From contig NZ_BQXO01000003.1 in the NCBI RefSeq assembly GCF_045862785.1, forward strand, positions 248,001 through 312,000: DNA of 64,000 nt, in the 5' to 3' direction. This stretch comes from Furfurilactobacillus curtus. Its GTDB lineage: Bacteria; Bacillota; Bacilli; Lactobacillales; Lactobacillaceae. Within the stretch, counting starts at the first letter, position 1. Each line of letters opens with the position of its first letter. The position numbers were made by a program, and so were the translations under genes. The notes under the pieces were generated by a model that saw only the letters and a program-made list of their open reading frames with translations, ran no database searches and was not told the origin of the DNA. Shown in pieces: positions 54,833 to 62,601 of the stretch.

Positions 54833-54942
54833 TAAATCTTTATTCAGGATAGCATAAACTTAAAGTTGCGAGTATTCTTTTTCTGTAGGCTGACTTAGCA
54901 CAAGGCTTCAACCTAACGTCATTATTTTTAAAGGATAAATTC

Positions 54943-56997
54943 ATGCAACGAAAAGCTGTTCAACTCATCTCAATTATTACTTGGCTTGCCCTAGCGATAA
55001 TTCTGTTAGTGGCCTTGCTACACCCAATTGACCGCCAGGTTCCGATCCAATGGTTATCACCAACTTGTTTATTAATTGCCAGTTCAACATTAGTCTTTCT
55101 ACTCTGGGGACTCACTCGGTGGTTAACCCGACATCAAGGGATGATTTTTCGCCTAACCCTACTGACAGGTGGGCTCATATTAGGTCTCCAAATCTGGCTC
55201 ATGCTTAACGTTGTGGGGTTGGGTTCGCTCGATCCAGCGGCTATTCGACTGCAAGCCGCTGCTTTAGCGACGGGATCACATCATTGGTTTACATATTTCT
55301 CTTGGTATCCCAATAATGTTAATATCACTCTAATTTTAGCTGGCTTGATGACTGCCTGTCATGCCACTCATGGCATTGGTTTCGGTATTTTTTTAAACGG
55401 TTGGTTATTTGCGCACATTGATCTAACCATTTGGTTATTATGGCGCCTAGCCCGTAAATACTTTGGTGCACTAACTGGCTTACTAATTGTGATTTGTAGT
55501 TTTTTGTTTGTCCCATTCTATCTTTACGGATTAGACTTCTATACTGATGCACTTGTTTTACCATATATATTGTTGCTAGCAACTTTCATTAGCAATGCCC
55601 GAACAGCCACCGGTCATAAAGTTTGGTGGTTAGTGGCCACCTTAATCACATTTACCTGTGCGTATCTCATTAAAGGCAATACTATCGTGTTCGGTATTGC
55701 TGGGCTGATCGCTTGGTTATGCTTCACACACCTAACGCTTAGAAAAGTTGGGCAGGTGCTCTTAATCTCTGTACTTAGCCTAAGTCTACTCATTGGTGGT
55801 AGCAAATTATGTCATCACTTAGCTGAACAAACTGGCTATCGGCAGCAAACAGCGCTCACGTTTCCAATGCTATCTTGGACATTAATGGGCCTTAATCCAG
55901 CTTCAAAAGGAACTTTTTCACAAACAGATATCAATCAAACGAGTCGCTTAGGTTCATCAACTGCCAACCAAAAAGCCGTTCAAATCGCATTACGCCATCG
56001 TATTCAACAGCTTGGCGTTACCGGTTTAATCCATCAGCTATTGACTAAAATTACCACCATGTGGTCGACCGGCACACAAGGTGCCTTATTTTGGCCCGAC
56101 ACCTTTCAAAAAATTCCACAACAATATCTCCATCATGAACGAACAGTTCGGGCGCTCTTAGCCAACGGTACTCAAGTGGTTTACCTCAACCTGTTAATCA
56201 CTGCCTTAATTGGGATCACTTTAAGTTGGCGTCAGACACCATTCTTAGCTAGTTTATTTCAGCTGTCATTATTAGGCATCTTCTTCCTGCATGTTTTATT
56301 CTGGGAGGTCGAATCACGCTACGCTTTCTTGACAAGCCCTTTTTTAATTGCACTTTCTGCCAACGGACTACGCTATATGGCACAGCTAACCTTCCCACAA
56401 TGGCGGTTAGAACAAAAATACAGCCATTGGCTCGTTGCCTGTGTCGTAGTCGGGCTAGTGATCGCCAATGCTTACATTCCTTTCCATAATCGCTTTGAAT
56501 CCGTTCCTTCACCAACTACTCAATTAGTGGCACAGCAGGCAATCCCTGGTTATTTTCAAGCTCGCTCGTTGACGCTATCACCTCATCAACAAATTAAAAC
56601 GCCAGTTCAGCTTAACCATCCTGCTAATCAACTGATTACTAACGATCTTGAAAAATTAGGACCATCTATCTCCGTTTATCTATCTCACGGTCATGATCGT
56701 CTTTTAACCAATCGGGAAGAAAAAACGAGTACGATTCGAGCTGGTCAAGCTCAACTTGTCGTTAAAAACCAGACAAATCATTCAATTCAAATTCCAGTAA
56801 TCAATAGTTCGATCATTCCTCTGGCACCAGACTCAATTAGTGGTCACCCTCATCAATATCTTAAATATGTCATTAATGCAGAATTCCCTCAGCCGCTTTA
56901 TTCGCGGACAATAGGCTTGCTTATTTACCTCATTACGCTTTTGGCAATTCTCCTTGGTGGCTTCCTCTGGTGGAAAACGATCAAATCCATCGAGTAA
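54943..56997 (+). CDS. Large GT-C-like membrane protein with extracytoplasmic C-terminal domain (paralogue 1)
   Basis: The 684 residues have about 12 membrane helices (to about 520), then an extracytoplasmic stretch of about 130 residues, and a final helix (about 655-678). Asp97 in the first loop (GLGSLDPAAIRLQ) is a candidate catalytic residue. Blocks shared with the gene at 59512 include LSWTLMGLNPASKG and FLHVLFWEVESRYAF. I recognise it as GT-C-like but not a named family member. AAAGGA is the ribosome-binding site. Confidence 0.72.
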   Translation: MQRKAVQLISIITWLALAIILLVALLHPIDRQVPIQWLSPTCLLIASSTLVFLLWGLTRWLTRHQGMIFRLTLLTGGLILGLQIWLMLNVVGLGSLDPAAIRLQAAALATGSHHWFTYFSWYPNNVNITLILAGLMTACHATHGIGFGIFLNGWLFAHIDLTIWLLWRLARKYFGALTGLLIVICSFLFVPFYLYGLDFYTDALVLPYILLLATFISNARTATGHKVWWLVATLITFTCAYLIKGNTIVFGIAGLIAWLCFTHLTLRKVGQVLLISVLSLSLLIGGSKLCHHLAEQTGYRQQTALTFPMLSWTLMGLNPASKGTFSQTDINQTSRLGSSTANQKAVQIALRHRIQQLGVTGLIHQLLTKITTMWSTGTQGALFWPDTFQKIPQQYLHHERTVRALLANGTQVVYLNLLITALIGITLSWRQTPFLASLFQLSLLGIFFLHVLFWEVESRYAFLTSPFLIALSANGLRYMAQLTFPQWRLEQKYSHWLVACVVVGLVIANAYIPFHNRFESVPSPTTQLVAQQAIPGYFQARSLTLSPHQQIKTPVQLNHPANQLITNDLEKLGPSISVYLSHGHDRLLTNREEKTSTIRAGQAQLVVKNQTNHSIQIPVINSSIIPLAPDSISGHPHQYLKYVINAEFPQPLYSRTIGLLIYLITLLAILLGGFLWWKTIKSIE

Positions 56998-57019
56998 CTT
57001 AATTCGCCTTAAATCAGTC

Positions 57020-57074
57020 AAACATAAAACGATCATCATTCTTCAAGTTGAAAAATGATGATCGTTTTATGTTT
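57020..57074. terminator. Bidirectional terminator, 21-bp perfect stem
   Basis: Arms AAACATAAAACGATCATCATT (57020-57040) and the exact complement (57054-57074) with a 13-base loop lie between the convergent GT-C and GT2 genes. The arms supply T-rich ends on both strands. Confidence 0.8.
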
Positions 57075-57118
57075 ACTTAATTACTGAAATTAAACGTACT
57101 CGTTGCAACGCTTAACTA

Positions 57119-58096
57119 TTAATGATAAGTATCCGTTTCAATAATAAACCGCGGGCGCCGCTTAACTTCGGAAAAAATCTTACCAATATATTCACCAATC
57201 GTACTCAGACAGATTAACTGGATACCGCCAATTACCCAAATTGAAATCATTAATGACGACCAACCAGCGACGACGTGTCCCATCATTTGTTGGATCAATG
57301 AATAAACAAGCAATCCTATCCCAATGATCACAATCATAATACCTAAGTTCATGATCAAACGAATTGGAACGGTGGAGAATGAGGTAATTCCATCAAAAGC
57401 AAAGCTTAACATTTTTCGTAACGGATATTTAGAGGTTCCTGCTTGTCGTGGCTGACGCGCATATTCCACTTCCGCACTGGGAAAGCCCACTAACGGGACC
57501 ATCCCGCGTAGAAACACATTTCGCTCAGGCATGGATAGCAATGCCTGAACCGCTCGCTTTGACATCAGACGAAAATCAGCAGAGTTGGGGATCATTTCTA
57601 CCCCTAACGCATGCATAACCTGATAAAATTGTCCCGCACTCCACCGCTTAAACCATGTATCTGTTGTTCGTGAACTTCGAACACCGTAAACAATGTCGGC
57701 GTTTTCACTTTTAGATACCATCTCAATAATGGCGTGGGGATCATCCTGTAAATCAGCATCAATGGTCACCATCAGATCTGCATCTTGACTGGCAGTTGTT
57801 AAACCAGCAAGTAAGGCCCCTTGATGGCCAAAATTACGACTCAGCTTGACTCCCGTCACCAACGGCTGCTGATGATGCTCTGCGTCAATCATTGGCCAGG
57901 TAGCATCTTTACTACCATCGTCTACGAATAATAATCGACTCGTGTCATTGACCATCCTATTAACCATTAAATCATTTAAAATCGTTTCTAACACCTGAAA
58001 TGTTTTTGATAACACAGGTTCTTCGTTGTAACAAGGAACAACAATAACAAGCTTAGGTGTCCTTTTTTCGCTTAGTTCCAGTACTTGTTCTGCCAT
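57119..58096 (-). CDS. Polyprenyl-phosphate glycosyltransferase, GT2 family (GtrB/DPM1-like)
   Basis: The 325 residues have a GT2 domain with VVPCYNEE, FVDDGSKDATW and DADLQDDPHAI, then two C-terminal membrane helices (about 235-260 and 270-295) as in GtrB. Such enzymes put a sugar from a nucleotide donor onto undecaprenyl phosphate; after flipping, GT-C enzymes use it outside. It fits as donor supplier for the four GT-C-like proteins around it. The sugar may be glucose or galactose, since UDP forms of both can be made here. Confidence 0.9.
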   Translation of the reverse strand: MAEQVLELSEKRTPKLVIVVPCYNEEPVLSKTFQVLETILNDLMVNRMVNDTSRLLFVDDGSKDATWPMIDAEHHQQPLVTGVKLSRNFGHQGALLAGLTTASQDADLMVTIDADLQDDPHAIIEMVSKSENADIVYGVRSSRTTDTWFKRWSAGQFYQVMHALGVEMIPNSADFRLMSKRAVQALLSMPERNVFLRGMVPLVGFPSAEVEYARQPRQAGTSKYPLRKMLSFAFDGITSFSTVPIRLIMNLGIMIVIIGIGLLVYSLIQQMMGHVVAGWSSLMISIWVIGGIQLICLSTIGEYIGKIFSEVKRRPRFIIETDTYH

Positions 58097-58464
58097 CTTT
58101 AAACTACCTTAGTTTTCATAACTCGTTATGTAAGTAACAACAAGATTAATAATATCACGCTAGCAGATTTGACAGAACCTTAAAAGACAATTTTACATAG
58201 TAAACGTCATGCAATTCGTCATTACTAATTAACCGGGCCCAACAAAAATCGAGTCTCAGAAAAAAACAGAATCTAAACTGCACTTCAAATCTAAATAGCC
58301 AAAACGCGGGACCATGGGTCTTCTTGTGCGATAAACTCTTCATAATTGTCAGATGAATTATATTATTGCATCTGACAACCACAGAGAGCTTATCGCAGAC
58401 TGACCCGAGTCCCGCGCTCAACTAAAATTGATTATTTTTGAAACATATCCTCAGTCGAAATGAA
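58097..58464. other. GT2-ribU intergenic stretch with R2 repeat and nested palindrome
   Basis: This 368-bp gap has the R2 copy c (about 58245-58425) with a palindromic insertion in its loop. No gene is convincing. The region next to the GT2 start shows no clear promoter. Confidence 0.6.
58245..58425 (-). repeat. R2 intergenic repeat, copy c, with nested MITE-like palindrome
   Basis: The outer stem GCGGGAC-CAT-GGGTC (58306-58320) pairs with GACCC-GA-GTCCCGC (58402-58415). Inside, TGCGATAAACTCT (58327-58339) pairs with AGAGCTTATCGCA (58385-58397) with one mismatch, and inside that TTGTCAGATG (58346-58355) pairs perfectly with CATCTGACAA (58369-58378). The flank AATCTAAACTGCACTTCAAA resembles R2 copy a. 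It lies after ribU and may serve as its terminator. Confidence 0.7.
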
Positions 58465-59064
58465 CTAATGTGTATGCTTCGATTTAAAGGCTACACTAGC
58501 TTGTTGCCGATTCATCCACGGTTCTAGACGCCAGTAAACTAACCAGAATGACAAACCAATGATGACACCCTTAATCAAATTGAATGGTACGACGACACTA
58601 GTGATCAATGCCATGATATTCGTTGATTGTGGCAATCCGCCAGCTTGGATATAAATCGGAAACATAATCCAACCGTTGAACATTGCCATAACCACGGTCA
58701 AGGACACCGTTGCTAACACAATGCCAATCACCACCCGCCATGACTTTTTTAACGAGTGTACGTGCAACATGCCATACAGTGGTAACACATAAGCTAAACT
58801 AGCCACAAATGCAATTGAATCGCCAATCACATATAGCGGATTCATCCCCCGGACGAACATGTGAATCAGGACGGCAATCAACGAAATCAACGCCCCATCG
58901 CGGGCGCCAAATAAGATTGATCCCAGCATGATCACCAGTAAACTCAAGTCAAGTTGCATATACGGTGCAGCAGGTAAGATTGGAAACTGTAAGAACATCA
59001 AAATGGCAGATAACGCACCAAGAATCGCCACGCTAATCGACCGCCGTAAACGAGTACTTCCCAT
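58465..59064 (-). CDS. ribU: Riboflavin ECF transporter S component RibU
   Basis: RibU is the substrate-binding membrane subunit that uses the shared EcfAA'T module (not in this window). The 199 residues have about six helices, a short basic N-terminus (RLRRSISVAILGALSAILMF), and the ECF S-component layout. An FMN riboswitch directly upstream fixes the ligand class as riboflavin or FMN. It stands alone among glycan genes. Confidence 0.93.
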   Translation of the reverse strand: MGSTRLRRSISVAILGALSAILMFLQFPILPAAPYMQLDLSLLVIMLGSILFGARDGALISLIAVLIHMFVRGMNPLYVIGDSIAFVASLAYVLPLYGMLHVHSLKKSWRVVIGIVLATVSLTVVMAMFNGWIMFPIYIQAGGLPQSTNIMALITSVVVPFNLIKGVIIGLSFWLVYWRLEPWMNRQQASVAFKSKHTH

Positions 59065-59118
59065 GAAAAAGGCCTCCTGAAAATAAATGAGTTTTGGCCA
59101 TTTTCAGAGCGTCATAAA

Positions 59119-59157
59119 CAAAAAATCTGCCCACATTTCACTTCAGAAACGCAGACA
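59119..59157 (-). terminator. Riboswitch expression-platform terminator
   Basis: On the minus strand GTCTGC (near 59156-59151) pairs with GCAGAT, then T6 follows (59125-59120). It lies between the aptamer and the ribU ATG, so FMN binding would stop transcription. Confidence 0.7.
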
Positions 59158-59185
59158 GAATAGCCCAGTGCACGCACTGCGCCTA

Positions 59186-59296
59186 ATCTTCTTTATACCA
59201 GACTTTACTGTCGGTTTCGGAATTACACCGAATCTATCCCAAATGGGAGTCGCGGACTTTTACCGCCGGTCAGGAATTTCACCTCGCCCTGAAGAC
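59186..59296 (-). promoter_or_regulatory. FMN riboswitch (RFN element)
   Basis: The minus strand reads AGGGCGAGGTGAAATTCC, then GACCGGCGGTA, AGTCCGCGA, GGTGTAATTCCGAAACCGAC and AGTAAAGTCTGG, which are the RFN consensus blocks in order. P1 is GTCTTC (59296-59291) with GAAGAT (59191-59186). It controls ribU. Confidence 0.96.
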
Positions 59297-59319
59297 TAAC
59301 CATATTAAATTACTCGCTA

Positions 59320-59347
59320 AGTATATCACATACTTACTAAATGTAAA
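59320..59347 (-). promoter_or_regulatory. ribU promoter
   Basis: TTTACA (59347-59342), a 16-bp spacer and TATACT (59325-59320) lie just upstream of the RFN element. Confidence 0.6.
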
Positions 59348-59433
59348 CCCTCTCCAAATGAAAGCGTTTTATTAATAGCCTCATGCATTAAAAATTGTGA
59401 CAAAACAGTGCTCGTAAATTACGTGAATTAGAG

Positions 59434-59463
59434 TTGCCAAAAATCCAGATGAACCTCTATACT
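59434..59463 (+). promoter_or_regulatory. Promoter of GT-C paralogue 2
   Basis: TTGCCA (59434-59439), an 18-bp spacer and TATACT (59458-59463) lie about 50 bp before the ATG at 59512. Confidence 0.5.
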
Positions 59464-59511
59464 CAACACTGAAACTTTCTTCACATAATTTAAACAAATT
59501 CAGGACAAACT

Positions 59512-61602
59512 ATGCAAACTCATACTTTTCAACAACGTGTCGACCAAATTTTAGCTGGTAGCGCAGCATTATTAGCCATCGCGATCGTCATTTTAAATAG
59601 CTCACAATTACCAGATAGCTTTCATCAAAAAATGTTTTTGGGTCGTCCACTAATCCTTCTACTAACCCTAACGATTTTTTTAACACTGATCGTCGTTAGC
59701 CGTTGGATGACCAATTTGAACGTTCGTCAGCGTCGCTGGATTTTGGGCACTATCATCAGTGCTTCTCTCTTAATTCAACTGTGGTCAGCTTTTACCATCT
59801 TTGGTGATAACATTTACGACGGGATGGATATTCGCATTCAGGCAATCAATATGCTCCACGGGAGTCGAACCTGGATCGCTTATTTCCATAACTTAGCAGA
59901 AAATAATGTTCCGGTGACCATTCTTCAGTTCATCATTTTCAAAATTGCCCACTTATTCCATATCAACCAATGGGTATTCATTAATTTAGTCATGTTTGCG
60001 TGGGCTGACTTAGGCTTTTTAGCATTATACAAAGTCGTTAAGCACTACGCTTCATCAACGATTGCCACACTTACGCTACTGATCAGTGCTGGTTACTTCC
60101 CGTTCTATGCTTTTGCTTTATTTTATTATACAGATGGTCTGGCTTACGTCTTTCCGTTATTGGCCATCTGGTTATCGATTCGACTATTACAAGCCAAAAC
60201 ACCGCGATCAATTAGTTTAAACGCGATCAGCCTGGGAATTTTATTAGCGGCTGGCTTTTGGATCAAAGGCAACAACATTGTCACCGTAATCGCCATCATC
60301 TGGATTTTAATGACTGCCAAGCGCCCACTTCGCACTAAAATAACCCTGTCATTAACTATTTTAATTTGTGCTGGTTTAGCGTATTCAACCACTCCGACTC
60401 TGAAACAACATTTTGGTTATACTCAACCATCAACTAAAAAGATGCCGGTATTAACCTGGACTATGATGGGACTAAATTCAGCCACTAAAGGTGCTACAAA
60501 TCAACAAGATACGCATCTCATTCAAGCTCAGCCAACCTATACAAAAAAACAGAAATTAGTGAATACAATCATTCGTCAGCGTCTGACTAAAATGGGGCCA
60601 GTTGGCTTGGCTAAACAATTCATTTTCAAAACCAATCTGATGTGGGGGTACGGCCCCTTGGATGCCACTGATTTATTTCAACAAGTCCAGCATTATGACG
60701 CTTGGTATAGCTATTTATTTGGTAGTCAAAAGCGTCTGCTAAACACTTGGCTAGCAGCCTTGTATTCGGTCATGTGGCTAGGTTTCGTGGTGGAATGTTG
60801 GCGATTAATCACACAGCGCAAGCCATTTACGTTATTCACCCGCTTCAGCTTGCTAATGTTTTTAGGTATTTATACTTTTCACATATTTTTTTGGGAAGTC
60901 GAAGCTCGCTACAGTTTAATCGTATTACCACTAATCATTGGCTTGGCAGCGGCTGGGTTGACTGATATCGCCACAGAACCGGTGATTACGCTCACGCCCA
61001 AACGTCAATCCCAGTTACGCTGGACCGTGTTAGGTGTCTTGACTATTTGTGCCTTCTTAGGATTAAAAACGAGTTGGTCGTTTACGCGACCCGCCGCGCT
61101 TAATCAGCCTGTCGTTCAGCAGGAAAAAGGCTATGGTACTTTGGTCATTCATCCCGGCCAAACAGTCACCCAAGTAATTAATTTGCCTGCATCAGCAAAT
61201 GCATTGCGCATTCAAAGCACCAATCAAATCATTAATAAACCCGCTTCATTAAAGATCCTTTTTAAAAGCCATACCGGTCTTCAAAGATTAACATGGTCGG
61301 CCAAAGATCACGCTTGGCAAAAACTGCACCATTTCTCTTCTGGAAAACAAACCCTTGTCATTAACAATCCGACAGGTTCGACACGAAAACTGACGGTCTT
61401 AAAATCTGGTCAATACCGATCTTTACCACAAGTTAGATCGCTCAAACCTGCTACACAACAAGTTTCTCTACAATTTAGTTTTGTTAAAATTATTAACCGG
61501 CCAATCATTCATAAAGTCACTCTATTACTACTAGTAGCGTCACTTTACGCCTGGTCTATACTAATTTGTCTGAGATATCGATTTCCTGATTATATTCTAT
61601 AA
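59512..61602 (+). CDS. Large GT-C-like membrane protein with extracytoplasmic C-terminal domain (paralogue 2)
   Basis: The 696 residues match the 54943 protein in layout: about 12 helices, an extracytoplasmic domain of about 130 residues (about 530-660) likely rich in beta strands, and a final helix (about 665-685). Asp103 or Asp106 (IYDGMDIRIQ) aligns with Asp97 of the paralogue. Shared blocks are LTWTMMGLNSATKG and TFHIFFWEVEARYSL. The sequence has diverged widely while the architecture is kept. Donor and acceptor are unknown. Confidence 0.72.
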   Translation: MQTHTFQQRVDQILAGSAALLAIAIVILNSSQLPDSFHQKMFLGRPLILLLTLTIFLTLIVVSRWMTNLNVRQRRWILGTIISASLLIQLWSAFTIFGDNIYDGMDIRIQAINMLHGSRTWIAYFHNLAENNVPVTILQFIIFKIAHLFHINQWVFINLVMFAWADLGFLALYKVVKHYASSTIATLTLLISAGYFPFYAFALFYYTDGLAYVFPLLAIWLSIRLLQAKTPRSISLNAISLGILLAAGFWIKGNNIVTVIAIIWILMTAKRPLRTKITLSLTILICAGLAYSTTPTLKQHFGYTQPSTKKMPVLTWTMMGLNSATKGATNQQDTHLIQAQPTYTKKQKLVNTIIRQRLTKMGPVGLAKQFIFKTNLMWGYGPLDATDLFQQVQHYDAWYSYLFGSQKRLLNTWLAALYSVMWLGFVVECWRLITQRKPFTLFTRFSLLMFLGIYTFHIFFWEVEARYSLIVLPLIIGLAAAGLTDIATEPVITLTPKRQSQLRWTVLGVLTICAFLGLKTSWSFTRPAALNQPVVQQEKGYGTLVIHPGQTVTQVINLPASANALRIQSTNQIINKPASLKILFKSHTGLQRLTWSAKDHAWQKLHHFSSGKQTLVINNPTGSTRKLTVLKSGQYRSLPQVRSLKPATQQVSLQFSFVKIINRPIIHKVTLLLLVASLYAWSILICLRYRFPDYIL

Positions 61603-61699
61603 AAAAGTGTTAAAATTACTTTGATATCAGTTCGGGTTACAATTAGTTTTTAATCCATACTTTATCTAGGTCTAGTCGGCGTTGAGATGAAATGGAAAG

Positions 61700-62578
61700 G
61701 TGAGCTCTTTGGACTTAAAGTTACTTCAACAATACGAATATAACTTACTCAATCTCGTCATTAAGATTTGTGATGAAGAGCACATTAACTACTGGTTAAC
61801 TGGTGGTTCAATGGTGGGCGCGGTTAAATATGCTGGCATCGTTCCTTGGGATGATGATCTTGACATCGGCATGCTGAGATCTGATCTAGAACAGTTCATT
61901 CAAGCTGTGCAGGAGCGGTTTGGTCAGGACTCACGTTATGAAATCTTGAGTGATATGACCCATGCGGATTATGGCATCACTTGGTGCAAGCTCATTGATA
62001 AACAAACGCAGATTGAAGAGGACTATCCTTTTTCATCGCGGACCGTATTCCTCGATATCGTGCCATATGATGCCGTGCCCAATTCAGTGATTGGGCGAAC
62101 CTTGAAAAAAATCAGCTTTCATTTATTAGACCGTCTGGTTCATTCTCGCTATATCAACCTTTATATCGATAATCGTTTAGGCAAGCTTTTGTATGGTTTA
62201 CTAACAACCGTCCTTTCTGTGATTCCAACCCGCACCTTAAAAGCAATGCGTCATTATGTCATGACCAGTTCTCATTCATCTAAGACCCGCGTTTATGGTA
62301 ACTATGCTTCTTGGTTTGATTGGGGTCACGAATGGGCAACGGCTGATGAACTGGCGGCGTTTAAATCCGTCCCCTTTGGTGATGGTCAAGCCCGTATTCC
62401 AGTTGGTGCCGACAGCATCTTAAAACGAATGTATGGTGATATTACACAAGACCCAGCGGCTGCCGATCAACATCCCGATCATGTAAAGTCCTTTCACGTG
62501 CTCAACCACATTTCATCCACTGAAATCGTGGTTCAACCAGCTGTCATCCACCATGAACTATCAAGTGTGAAGGAGTAA
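61700..62578 (+). CDS. LicD family phosphotransferase
   Basis: LicD-type enzymes transfer phosphocholine, phosphoribitol or similar groups to surface glycans. The 292 residues carry the signature GGSMVGAVKYAGIVPWDDDLDIGMLRSD in two parts near residues 37-64 (nucleotidyltransferase-like DDDLD). The start may be GTG at 61700 or TTG at 61709; AAAGGTGA suits the TTG better. Choline metabolism genes are not seen here, so the transferred group is open. It precedes the Wzx-like gene by 23 bp. Confidence 0.86.
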   Translation: MSSLDLKLLQQYEYNLLNLVIKICDEEHINYWLTGGSMVGAVKYAGIVPWDDDLDIGMLRSDLEQFIQAVQERFGQDSRYEILSDMTHADYGITWCKLIDKQTQIEEDYPFSSRTVFLDIVPYDAVPNSVIGRTLKKISFHLLDRLVHSRYINLYIDNRLGKLLYGLLTTVLSVIPTRTLKAMRHYVMTSSHSSKTRVYGNYASWFDWGHEWATADELAAFKSVPFGDGQARIPVGADSILKRMYGDITQDPAAADQHPDHVKSFHVLNHISSTEIVVQPAVIHHELSSVKE

Positions 62579-62601
62579 GATTTAATCGTCTTAACAAGTT
62601 G

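Larger units (their letters stand above)
59065..59511. other. ribU leader and divergent promoter region
   Basis: This 447-bp gap contains the FMN riboswitch with its terminator and promoter (59119-59347), a cre-like TGAAAGCGTTTTAT (59359-59372, 13 of 14) and the promoter of the plus-strand GT-C gene (59434-59463). Only short spacers are unexplained. Confidence 0.75.

Noticed and set aside
58155..58421. 88-codon open frame after ribU
   Set aside because: It runs through the R2 repeat and nested palindrome; the translation has no family features.
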